DNA of 64,000 nt. It comes from Liriodendron chinense. Its lineage: Eukaryota > Streptophyta > Magnoliopsida > Magnoliales > Magnoliaceae. Both the position numbers and the translations under genes were made by a program. The stretch covers positions 1 to 64,000 of the forward strand of contig ML058587.1 of the NCBI GenBank assembly GCA_003013855.2, read 5' to 3'. This document shows positions 53,169-63,042 of this stretch, one piece after another (the first letter of the stretch is position 1; each line of letters begins with the position of its first letter). The notes beneath the pieces were generated by a model that made no database searches, was not told the DNA's origin, and saw nothing but the letters and a program-made list of their open reading frames with translations.

Positions 53169-54052
53169 TGATGAGGACACAAGACCTTTTAAAGTCTACC
53201 AACGAAGAATGCGCCCACCATAAGCATCTTCCTTGTGGCTAGGCGACTATTGAGGAGCATTGAAGACCCTACACACGTGATTTGACACATTGAAGACCCC
53301 ACATTAGGAGGACACATGTGTAAGAGGAAAAAGACTGGCTGGACAGATTTCACTGTCTTCGAGCGCCCGATAGGGCGCCCAAACTTAGCCTCCCTGGTGC
53401 CCGAAACTCTCTGGACGTTTTTGGACATCTTCGGGCGCTCGACTAAGCGCCCAAACTTTAGCGCAGATTATTTTTTTCCTTTCCGTTTTTACTTAAACAT
53501 TAAGGGTAATTTAGTATTTTTACTTGTTTTTAATGCTGATTTAAAGTGGGCTAAGCCCTAGATTCGAATTTAACTTTGATTATTGATTAACGAAAAGCCT
53601 CTTGGTGCTTCTCTCCTCTCTCTCTGTCTCATGGTGATGTTTCTTCTTCCTTGACCCCTCTTTCTTCTCATTGCTTTTCATGCCCCTCTAAACTTCTTCC
53701 AGGTAATTCTATCCCTCTTAATCCATTCACTTCCATACTCTCAATCCCAAATCTGAATTTGAACCTAAACCCTAAACTTTCAGATTTCAAAATCCCTAAT
53801 CCGAAATCTTTTGATCTTCTGGATTATGACCATGCAAGATCGGGAGGTCCCATCCCTCGCCGGATCCAACCTAAGTGATAGTTGAATCCCAAACTTCATG
53901 GTTGTGATGATGGTTCGCTCCATTACATGTTTCCTTCGTGATTCTCTTAGTTATGATGATTAATGCTAGATTTTTAAATTATCATTGTTTTTTATTTTCG
54001 CTGATTTAATTGTGTTCATGAACATGCATCATAATTAGGGTATCCTACATCA
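53169..54052 (+). mobile_element. Gypsy LTR, plus orientation (second)
   Basis: 884 bp from TGATGAGGACACAAG to TCCTACATCA, more diverged from the first LTR than the two LTRs of the minus-strand element are from each other. It is followed by a primer site at 54,057. Confidence 0.82.
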
Positions 54053-54327
54053 AATTTGGTATCAGAGATTAAGGTTTGCATGGTTTTGTCTAGATCGAGT
54101 TATTAAATTAGGGTTTTGATTTTTAAGACTGTTTTAGGAAAGTCCCAGATTTAGAAAATTTCTAATTTTAGAAACTTCCCTAATTTGAAAAATTTTCAGA
54201 TTTGAGTAGTTTTCTGTTTTAATTCATTAATTGTTAGTTCATCATAGTTGACATTCATCGCATTCATCTTGAGAGTTGCATATCCATAGTGGTCAAGTTG
54301 GGTAGAGTTTGGTTCGAGTTTTACTGT

Positions 54328-54846
54328 ATGCCCACGAGAAGAGGTAGAGGTTTTGGACTTCAACCCACCATGAATAACGAGCAGTTATCTGAGCAATTGG
54401 CTCAATTGATACAAAAGATAACTGCTCTAGAAACGAGTCAAAATCATGAGTTCGGTCGCCTAGATAACTAACTCATCACTACCATGACTAAGGTCGAGCA
54501 GTTAGAGGAATCCTAAAGGGAGAACCCCGCTATTGGGGATGATGCGCACTCCCAAGTGGGAGGGATCATTGAAGAACGCACTCCCGCACGTGGAAACAAT
54601 AGTGGTAAAGATCGTGGAACCGGTCATGGTGTTGTGCAAGAGGCACAAGTCACACATGATCATCAAGACCGTTACGATCCAGATGAACATGCGATGAAGA
54701 ATGTGAGAGTGGAGGCCCCAAGTTTTGATGGGCGTCTGAATCTCAAGGCATTCCTTGACTGGGTTGCTAACATGGATCACTACTTTGAGTGGTATGGCAT
54801 GTCGAAAAACCGTCAAATGTGGTTTGCAAAGATGAAACTTGTGGGC
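54328..54846 (+). pseudogene. Gypsy gag fragment (second), fused to copia
   Basis: It starts M-P-T-R-R-G-R-G-F-G-L-Q-P at 54,328 and continues L-E-T-S-Q and E-A-P-S-F-D-G-R to K-M-K-L-V-G-H near 54,846. Stops near 54,470 and 54,513. The next codons belong to copia RT. Confidence 0.85.
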
Positions 54847-54848
54847 CA

Positions 54849-56385
54849 TATCTTCCTCTTATATTCCTAAATCAGTAGTTGAGGCTCTTGCAGTTCCTGA
54901 GTGGAAGCAAGCTATGGAGGCAGAAATGGCTGCCCTTGATAAGAATGGCACAGATGGGATCTTGTTCCCTTACCTGTAGGTAAGCACACTGTGGGGTGCA
55001 AGTGGGTGTACTCTATCAAGTATCGGGTACACGCAGAGGGTACATGCAAAACTATGGTGTGGATTATAATGAGACCTTCTCTCCTGTGGCCAAGTTGAAC
55101 TCCGTTCACCTGATCATATCCTTAACAGCAAACCTTTCTTGGCCATTATATCAACTGGACGTTACAAATGCCTTCCTTCATGGAGATATCTCTAAAGAAG
55201 TCTATATGGCTCTTCCTCCTGCCTTTCAACTTAAGGGGGAGACTAGGAAGGTGTGTAAGCTGAAGAAAGCTCTTTATGGCCTTAAACAATCTCCAAGAGC
55301 GTGGTTTGCCCGATTCAGTTCCGTGGTTCTTTCATTTGGCTTTAGGCGGTGCCAGTCAGATCATTCTGTGTTTGTTCCCACTCGGCAAGAGGGAAAAACC
55401 ATTAATTATACTGGTTTATGTGGATAATATAATCATCACTGGGGATGATATGACATTTATAGAGCATGTCATGCAAATGTGAAGCACAGAATTTGAGATC
55501 AAAGAACTTGATCATCTTCAGTACTTCTTAGGGATTGAGGTAGCACGCTCATCCAAAGGTATCTTTATATCTCAAAAAAAGTACACGTTAGACTTGCTCA
55601 ATGAAACTGGCTAACTTAGGACTCGTCCACCATCCTCTCCTATGGATTAAAAGCACTCTTTACATGAATCTGAGGGTGAAAGCCTGATAGACCCTGACAT
55701 GTATCAAAGGTTGGTGGGGAAGCTAATCTACTTAACGATTACAAGGCCAGACATTACTCAAGCTGTGAGTGTTGTTAGCAGGTTCATGCATTCACCGAAA
55801 TCATCACATCTTGATGCTGTGTACCGCATACTGAGATACTTGAAATCATATCCAGGACGTGGCATTCTCTATGCCAATCATGGACACGTTAATATTATAC
55901 TGGATATTCGAATGCTGATTGGTCAGGATATCCAATTGAAAGGAAGTCAACTTCTGGTTATTGTACTTTTATTAGAGGTAACCTAGTCACTTGGAGAAGT
56001 AAGAAGCAATCTGTGGTTTCTAGATTCAGTGCAGAAGCAGAATTATTAGGCTATGGCTCAGGCAACTTGTGAGATCATATGGCTAAGGTCTATTATGGGA
56101 GAACTTGGTTTTGCTGTCGACTCTGCAACCCCTCTCTATTGTGATAACCAGGCAAACATCTACATTGCATCTGATTCAGTCTTCCATGAGGGGACGAAAC
56201 ATATCGAAGTAGACCTTCACTTCATTTGAGAAAAGATCTCCACCAGAACATTATGCACTCCTTTCGTCAAATCAACCAAGCAGTTAGCTAACATGTTCAC
56301 GAAGGCACTTAGTTCATCTATATGCTGCAAGAGATCTCATGCAAGTTGGGTATGACAGACATTCATACACTAACTTGAGGAGGAG
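54849..56385 (+). pseudogene. 5'-truncated copia RT and RNase H
   Basis: RT starts at the P-E-W-K-Q-A-M-E-A-E-M block (about 54,896). It has Y-N-E-T-F-S-P-V-A-K, Q-L-D-V-T-N-A-F-L-H-G, L-Y-G-L-K-Q-S-P-R and L-V-Y-V-D-N-I-I-I-T-G (55,415-55,447), with Asn for the second catalytic Asp. R-P-D-I-T-Q-A-V and S-H-L-D-A-V-Y-R-I-L-R-Y-L follow. RNase H is badly broken after 55,880. Stops and frameshifts are frequent. It has no gag, protease or integrase. Confidence 0.85.
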
Positions 56386-56574
56386 TGTTGTAAGGGTTTA
56401 TTTATAAATACTTGTATAGGGTCCTATGTATAATATTCATTCTTATCAGGGGGTTATGATGTAAATATTCTAGCATAAAAGCAATAGAAGAAATAGAAAT
56501 GAAGGGCTTAAAGAAACTCTTTTTCTCCATTCTTGTTTTTTTCTCTTCCTCTCCCATATGTTGTAACTCTACAC
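56386..56574 (+). mobile_element. 3' LTR of the truncated copia element
   Basis: It begins TGTTGTAAGGG directly after a purine-rich TTGAGGAGGAG and ends ...CTCTACA, giving a short LTR of about 189 bp. There is no matching 5' LTR, consistent with the truncation at 54,848. Confidence 0.7.
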
Positions 56575-56809
56575 TATCTAGGCCATAATTCAACCGGTCG
56601 ACCGACCGGTCGTTTATAGCGATTTTAAATCTGTTAGAGCTTTTTATATGTAATGGCTAGGCTTTGTTTTGAGTCGATAGAGAGAGAATTTAGTGCATTA
56701 GAAGCCAACCTTGTTGCCCATACCATTAGGCTCTAATCTTAAGCATTCCAAGTCATCTTCCTTGTGTTGAATCACAAGATGGAGCATTCAAAGCTCATAT
56801 GAAGATAAA

Positions 56810-59245
56810 CTTGCTCTCTCTTGATCTTTAGAAGTTTAGGCACCTTGACCATAGGTAGATCCGTCGTCTAAGCCTTAGGTAGAACTCCTCTAATCAACTA
56901 ACTCCTACTAGTTGTAGAGAATTCACACTATCTCCTATCACCTTGGGCATCTCAAGAGCATCTCATGTGAGGTGATTGATCGGTGGAGCTGAAGCATTAG
57001 AAACGCAACGACAACACGGTCGGGGGAGCAAAGGGAGTCGATTGAAGCATGGGAGAGCGGATATCAAGCAACCCAAAGCGGCGCTGAACATGGGGCTCAT
57101 CCGACAAGTAATTGTGATCGTGAGAGTCTGGGTGGACTCCTTCCTCGTAGAGGATTGAGTGTGAGAGTTTTTTTTTATAAACTCAAACAAGTCTCCATGG
57201 GGAGCCTTCGGCGGGAGTGTACGCTAGGTTTTAGGATTAGAATTAAAGGGTAGGGAGGATCCTTGTCAAACTCTTGGGTTGGATGGAACCCGTAATCATC
57301 TTGGTTGAGAGATGAACTAATAGAATCTCTGTTATATGTTAGTAGAAATCTTGTTAAACTCCCTGGTAGGGTGGAATCGATTTGAAACACCTAAGTTGGG
57401 AGGAACCTCATTTAAACTCCCTAGTGAATGCAGGTGTGCTCAAGGGATGAGTACTTGAACTGGGAGTGGAGTAGACCCAAAGTCAAACCACTATATATGC
57501 TTGTGTTTATGATTAATTTGAGCACATTGTTATCTTAGCATTGTATGTTTAATTGCTTAATTATGAATACTTGATAGGAATGTATGCTAGGCACTAGATA
57601 GGCCCATTCACACACAAGATGTACTTTTACTAAGTAATGTAGACTTCAGCTCATATGATACATTCTCTTATAATCTACATAAGTTGCATAGATTAGGTTC
57701 TTGATTAGTTAAATCATTGGATTATCTATGCATGCTTAGTCTAGGATGTTTAATTGATTATTATATGCTAGCCTTGTGATTGGACCCACTTAAGCTTGGA
57801 AGCTAAGTGATCTTTCTTAATTAGTTTAGAATTGCTAATTAGTTTAATTAGGCAAGAGGTTTTCAAAATGTATTTTAAAATGGTCCTAATCACCCCTCAT
57901 CTAGAACTTAGTCAGAGTTTTACAAGCTCCACCAAGCTTCTGTGTATATGTGTAGGGTGTCATGTTAGACTATGGATGTAATTTCATTGCTCTCTCTTGA
58001 TCTCTAGATGTTTTAGGCACCTCAACTATAGGTAGCTTATTTGTCTAAACCTCTTTTGAGATCCATTTAGTTGGCATTCCTCTAGGTAACAAAATCCTAC
58101 TAGTTGTAGAGAATTCCCTCCACCTCCTATCACCTTGGTCATCTCTTGAAGATCATATGCAAGGCGATTGATCATTAGAGTTGAGGCCTTGGCAAAGCAT
58201 CGGCAATAAGATCGGGAGAGCAAAGGGGAGCTGATTGAAGCACAGAAGAGCGAAGATCAAGCAACCGAATCAGCACTAAACAAGGGGCTCATCCGATAAG
58301 AAAGTGTCATTATTGAGAATCCATTGCACTCTTTCCATTTGTTGGTTATAGTGTGAGAGTTTGGTTTCAAACTCGAACCAAGTTCATGAGTTGAACCCTG
58401 ACTCATTAGTTAGGTCTAAATTTTAGGTTCCTAAGAGGATCCTTGGCACATTTGTTAGGCCTAAAATTTAGGTTCATTAGTTGAACCTTGACTCATTTGT
58501 TTGGTCTAAATCGAGTCCCCAAGGGGAGCCACCAACACGGGTGTGTACATGTAGGTTGGGAGGAACTTGTAAACTCTTAAATTGGGCGGAACCTGTCAAA
58601 CACCTAAGTTAAGAGATGAACCTTGAAAACCTCTGTTCAGGTTGAGAGGTTAACCCATACAAAAACCTCAGTGTAAAGGTTGAGAGGTAAACCTGATTTA
58701 AAACCTCCGTTATAGTGGAATCTGGTGTTCTCATGAGTTGGGAACGGTAACCGGAGTAGAGTAGATAAGTAGTCGAACCACTATACATGCTTATGTTTAG
58801 GATTGATTTAAGCACATTATTATTTTAGCATTGTCTATTTAATTGTTAATTATATGAATGCTTGAATGGAATGTATGCTATACATGATAGATAGATTCTC
58901 ATACACATCATATAGTTTCACTTTTAGACTAGTTGCTTAGGTAGCTATATCATTTGTAGTCTAGACAATTGCACATTGCTTATAAGCTCAATATGTTGTA
59001 TCATCATAATCTATGTGCTTAGGCTAGTTTTCTTAATTGCATTATCTTTTGTAGCCTTTGGGATTGGACCCACTTAAGATTATACGCTAAGTATTCTTGT
59101 TTAATTAGTTTATAATTGCTAAATAGTTTTATTAGACAAGAGTTTTAAAAAGAATTTTTAAATGGTCCTAATAACCCCTCTCCCGTCTAAGACTTAGCCA
59201 TAGTTCTATAAGCTCCGCTCTAAGCTTCCGCATGCTTAACATCTA
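56810..59245. repeat. Diverged direct repeat of about 1.2 kb, two copies
   Basis: Copy 1 (about 56,810-57,950) and copy 2 (about 57,988-59,245) share GCTCTCTCTTGATCTYTAGA, TCCTACTAGTTGTAGAGAAT, AGCACATT.TTATYTTAGCAT and ATGGTCCTAATAACCCCT-like phrases in the same order. The spacing and order suggest two old LTRs side by side, possibly copia of the Angela/SIRE kind, but I see neither primer site nor coding region that proves it. Confidence 0.6.
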
Positions 59246-59399
59246 CAAAGTGTGAGAGATAGACGCAATTTCACCATCTTCCGGTCCAAAAAGAAAACCC
59301 AGATGGCTACCTTCTTGCAAAGTGGGCCAATCCGTCACTAAGGGAATCTTGGTTTCTGAGCAACTTGAAGAGTATCTAACACCAATTATATTTTCCTAG

Positions 59400-60230
59400 G
59401 AGCGAGATAATGTCTTAGTGAATCGCAAGTTGAAAGGGCCTAAACAGGTTGTTTATGAAGTGGTAGAGTATGTGCCTAAAATTGGTAGTGATGACGAAAA
59501 AGAAATCGAGGTATCACTCACCATTATTGGGCATGAAGGAGTGGGTGCTAGTGATGAAGAGGTTTAAGAGATTGTGGCTGTACCACTCCTAAGCGTCATG
59601 TGTGACCTGAAAGATGGGGAGTCCCAATCTAAGTCTCTTACCATAGTGAACATGAGTGAGTTTGATAAAGAGACTAGTGTGGATATGATGGTGGACTTGG
59701 ATAAGACTTGTAATATCCAAGTCCACATGAGTGATGTGGACTTGGATAAGACTTGTAATATCCCACCAGATGATTTATAGGATGAACTTCCACCCAAGCG
59801 GGACATTCAACACGCTATTGATTGTGTCCCCAGGTCAACTTTATTAAGCTTTCCCCTCTACCAAGTGAACCCCACGGAGCATGCGAAAATGCAGAGGCAA
59901 TTTGATAAGCTTCTTAGGGAAGAGTTCACTCAATAGAGTTTAAGTTGGAGTTTTATTCTGTGTCATGCCCGCCCTTTCACTTCCAAGAACGATGGCACAT
60001 GGTGCACTGTGGGCACATTCTAGCCGTCCACAAAGTCTCAGTCAAGTGTCAGTTCACCTTGTGGCATATTCACATCATGGTGAATGTGATAGCCAGAGTC
60101 CTTATCTCGCGTCTTAATGACATATTGAGCATAATGGCCAATGCCAAGATCTTTCCTAGACTTGACATAAAAACTGAGTGTTCTTAAGTATTGGGATACC
60201 TGAAATTATTCTTGTTTATAAAACTTACAA
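59400..60230 (+). pseudogene. Gypsy pre-RT and RT fragment
   Basis: It reads P-K-R-D-I-Q-H-A-I-D-C-V-P at about 59,794 and Y-Q-V-N-P-T-E-H-A-K at about 59,860, the start of chromovirus RT. L-S-I-M-A-N-A-K-I-F-P-R-L-D-I-K-T-E (about 60,125) follows in another frame. The acidic region before it contains a 45-bp tandem duplication (GTGGACTTGGATAAGACTTG at 59,693 and 59,738). Stops at 59,565, 59,778 and 60,184. The active site is absent. Confidence 0.8.
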
Positions 60231-60299
60231 GGAACAATATCGTTATCAGTCAGAGCGGGTTCGTGGGATTCTAAAGAATGAAAAATTATGTGTTACCTG

Positions 60300-61860
60300 C
60301 AAGTGTTCGCTTCCCCAAGTGTAGGGTTGTGACGTAGTAATAATCTCGGTAAGACCGTGGTCGATCCACAGGGACTTGTGTAGGGATTCACAAAATACTT
60401 CCAATGGTTTCTACTTAAGAATTAACTAAACAGGAAACTAACTAAACAGGGTTTAGTAATTTTGGTGAAGATAGCAACTTTGAACTAAACTGAAGGTAAT
60501 CAATTAATAAAAAGCACTAGGGGTTCAAGGATCCACTTATAGCAATCCTTGATGCTTAATTCGCTGTGGTTTCTCACTTTCTCAACTAGAATCGAAATTA
60601 AGTCCTATCTAGCCGGATGATAGAGCAGTTAAAACAAATAATCTGCCATATGTGTGATTCATGTACATGATTCTCTCAATTCAAGCTAGGACTTGAGCAC
60701 ACTCAATTGCATAGGTCTCCTAATTCCAATAGGTTAAGATCACAATCATAATCATCATTAAATCTTGTCACAAGGTATAACTAGATCATGACTTGAACTT
60801 GATTCAAATCACATACACAATCTCACATAATCCAGAAATTTCAAAAAAATAGAACTTTTGGTATGATGTTCCCACATGAGGATCATAAGTCTAGAGTGTA
60901 TTGAATCCAATTCCTCGGAACATACATGTCTAGAATAACTCAAAACAATTAAGAACTCAAGCAATTCTTCTAAACATCCATGAGCCATCATAAGATTAAG
61001 AAAAACTACTTAGAACTTTATTCAAATTTCAAACCATTGTTCTTCACTAATAATCCAACTTGAAACCAAATCAAACAAATTGAAACATCTTAGATTCACT
61101 ACAAGCTTCACCTCTTAACCCTAGTTAAGAGGTTTCGCCGTTCATGATCCAAGGAAACATAAAAGCTACTAATAAAAACATAAAACTAGAAGAACAAACT
61201 AGGAGGAGTTGTAGAACTCTAGATCTGACTTCCACCAGTCTCCCACCATGCTAAATCTCTTCTAGGATGCCTTTGGAAGAAGCCCTAGGTCCCCTTTTAT
61301 AGAATAGTGCAGAAGGTTCCGGATTGCGCAAGAAATCTCGGACTGCGCAGAGAAAATCGGAGCTTGTAGAACACGTTCTGTTATGCAAACGACCGGTCGG
61401 ACGACCGGTCTGAGCTCCTGGATGACCGGTCGCACGACCGGTCTCAAAAGAGAAAAAACAGTCTAGTGAGTTTTTATAAATTCGAAGCCAGAATTTTAAT
61501 CCAAGGACTGGTCAGACGACCGGTCGTGGACGGTCTAGCAAGGTTTGTAGTTAAGCCTCTTCTGTTGAGTGTTCAGACCTGTCGGATGACCTATTCTGGG
61601 CTATGGACGACCGATCGGACGACCGGTCTTTAGTGTATTTTTCTGCCTTCTTTCTTCTCTCATTTGCTTCTTTCTTCCATCCTTTAATGCTTGATCTTGT
61701 GATCTTCAATGCTTGTAAATAGCGTGTTTAAGTCTTCAATTGATGAATGCTCTCTCTTATTCCTGTAACCACAAAACCATGCATTAGTTGAGTCTTTAAT
61801 CATGTATTTCAATCATAGTTAGTGATAAAACGGGGTTAGAATATGCACATTTAAGAGCTC
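60300..61860. repeat. Dispersed repeat, copy 1, inside the gypsy remnant
   Basis: It begins CGCTTCCCCAAGTGTAGGG (about 60,308) and shares its order of phrases (GTAGTAATAAT, CACTTATAGC.ATCCTTGATG, CTATCTAGCCGGAT, ATCCATGAG.CATCA) with the copy from about 63,043. It carries GACCGGTC palindromes at 61,386-61,630. AAGTGTTC occurs at 60,300 and again at 61,870, a possible 8-bp target duplication. No coding region; class unknown. Confidence 0.6.
61385..61630. repeat. GACCGGTC palindrome cluster
   Basis: Pairs of GACCGGTC separated by about 6-10 bases (ACGACCGGTCGGACGACCGG) recur three to four times with about 45-110 bp between pairs. A similar pair sits at 56,592-56,615. Each unit is self-complementary and adjacent units can pair with one another. 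Confidence 0.85.
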
Positions 61861-62582
61861 AACAGCAAGAAGTGTTCTTTGGTTATAATCTTCCAAGTTA
61901 TAGATAATAGATTTGTTTATTTTGAGTCCATTACTTCACCAAAGCATCCTTTAGTTTTATTCATGTCCGTTTCACGTAAGCCATTAGAGTTAGCTGAGTC
62001 TTTTGCACGACATATCGATGAATTGCATGATGACATTAGGAAGTGGATAAATGTTAGCAATGAACAATATAAATTAAATGCTAACTTACATCACATGTTG
62101 CAAGAATTTCAAGTGGGTTATTAGGTCATGGTCCGCATATGACCAGAGCAGTTCCCATAAGGAGCCATTAAGAAATTACAAGCACGTAGTGCCGGCCTGT
62201 ATAAAATCTTAAAACGCTTGGGCATAATGCTTATGTAGTAGATCTTCCACCCATCATAGAAATTAGTTTTACTTTCAATGTGGAGGATCTAGTGGCTTTT
62301 AAGGGTCACCCAGATGACGTGTCAACCCCATCTTCCTAGCCTTTACCTCTTGTACCCTCCATACTTGAGAGACGAGAGCAGATTGAGGAGATCTTAGACT
62401 ACCAGGTAATTTTCACGCATCAAGGAGGATTACAGAAATTCCTAGTCAAGCAGAAGAACAGGCCAACTTCAGTTAGTTCATGGATTATAGAGGTGGAGTT
62501 TCAGAGCATCGACCCCGATTTACTCGACCAGTACAGGAGTTTTATTTTGTTAGTGGCAAAATCTTCTCAAGCCGGGGAGAGT
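61860..62582 (+). pseudogene. Gypsy integrase end and chromodomain-like tail
   Basis: The integrase C-terminus is visible as F-F-G-Y-N-L near 61,877, then E-L-H-D-D-I-R-K-W, N-E-Q-Y-K-L-N-A-N and E-F-Q-V-G-Y (stop at 62,122), V-M-V-R-I and K-L-Q-A-R (about 62,175). Around 62,385-62,555 a chromodomain-like segment reads E-I-L-D-Y-Q-V-I-F-T, then L-V-K-Q-K-N-R-P-T and W-I-I-E-V-E-F. Chromodomains guide integration to marked chromatin in chromoviruses. Several stops and frame changes. Confidence 0.75.
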
Positions 62583-63040
62583 TGATGGGGACATCACAAC
62601 ACGTCCACTCCTACGCACATATCAAAGGAGAGGCGGGCCCAACTCTCTTTATGGCTTGGTGAGTACCCATTCTGAAGACCCCACATTGCATACACGCATC
62701 TAGAAGGCCTTACACTAGGAAGATGCATGTGGGCTATTAGAGGAGCACATCAGAGGACATTTGGACCAATAGTTTTGATGGACACGCGCATCGAACCGTC
62801 GGATCTCATGGGGGACATCATCGGACCGTTGATCGTGGGCCATCATAATCATCGGCTATCATAGATTTAGGATTTTTACTTTACTTTATTTATTTTATTG
62901 TTTTAGTGGTTTGGATTTCATTTAGAGTATTTATTTCATATTTTTTTATAGGACATGGTTGGGAGAAAAAATGAACTGAGAGGGCATTTTGGTCATCATA
63001 GCCCTAAAAAAGGCTATAAAGCCTCACACGCCCCTTTCCG
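62583..63040 (+). mobile_element. Partial 3' LTR of the chromodomain element
   Basis: AAGCCGGGGAGAGT (polypurine tract) is followed by TGATGGGGACATCAC, the LTR start. The phrases GAAGACCCCACATTGCATAC and GGAAGATGCATGTGGGC resemble parts of the gypsy LTR at 51,268 (which also begins TGATGAGGACATC), so the gag-protease family may derive from a relative of this chromovirus. A TATA-like CTATAAAG lies at 63,014. The end is lost in the following dispersed repeat. Confidence 0.65.
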
Positions 63041-63042
63041 CT

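Larger units (their letters stand above)
51268..54848 (+). mobile_element. Gypsy LTR-gag-LTR-gag array, same family as 34,828-46,277
   Basis: LTRs at 51,268-52,271 and 53,169-54,052 both start TGATGAGGACA and are followed by primer sites at 52,277 (TGGTATCAAAGC) and 54,057 (TGGTATCAGAGA). Each is followed by a partial gag. The first gag runs directly into the second LTR at 53,168 with no protease, and the second gag stops at 54,848 where copia sequence begins. It looks like a recombined tandem remnant. Confidence 0.8.
59290..62582 (+). mobile_element. Chromodomain-bearing Ty3/gypsy element, heavily decayed and split
   Basis: Remnants in order are a pre-RT segment (59,400-59,900), an RT fragment (to about 60,185), an inserted dispersed repeat (about 60,300-61,860), the integrase end, a chromodomain-like region and a polypurine tract at 62,569-62,582. 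The core RT, RNase H and integrase catalytic region are lost. Confidence 0.75.

Noticed and set aside
56976..57158. 60-residue frame and its 75-residue opposite frame
   Set aside because: They lie in the diverged 1.2-kb repeat; the second copy (58,150-58,350) does not keep the frame.
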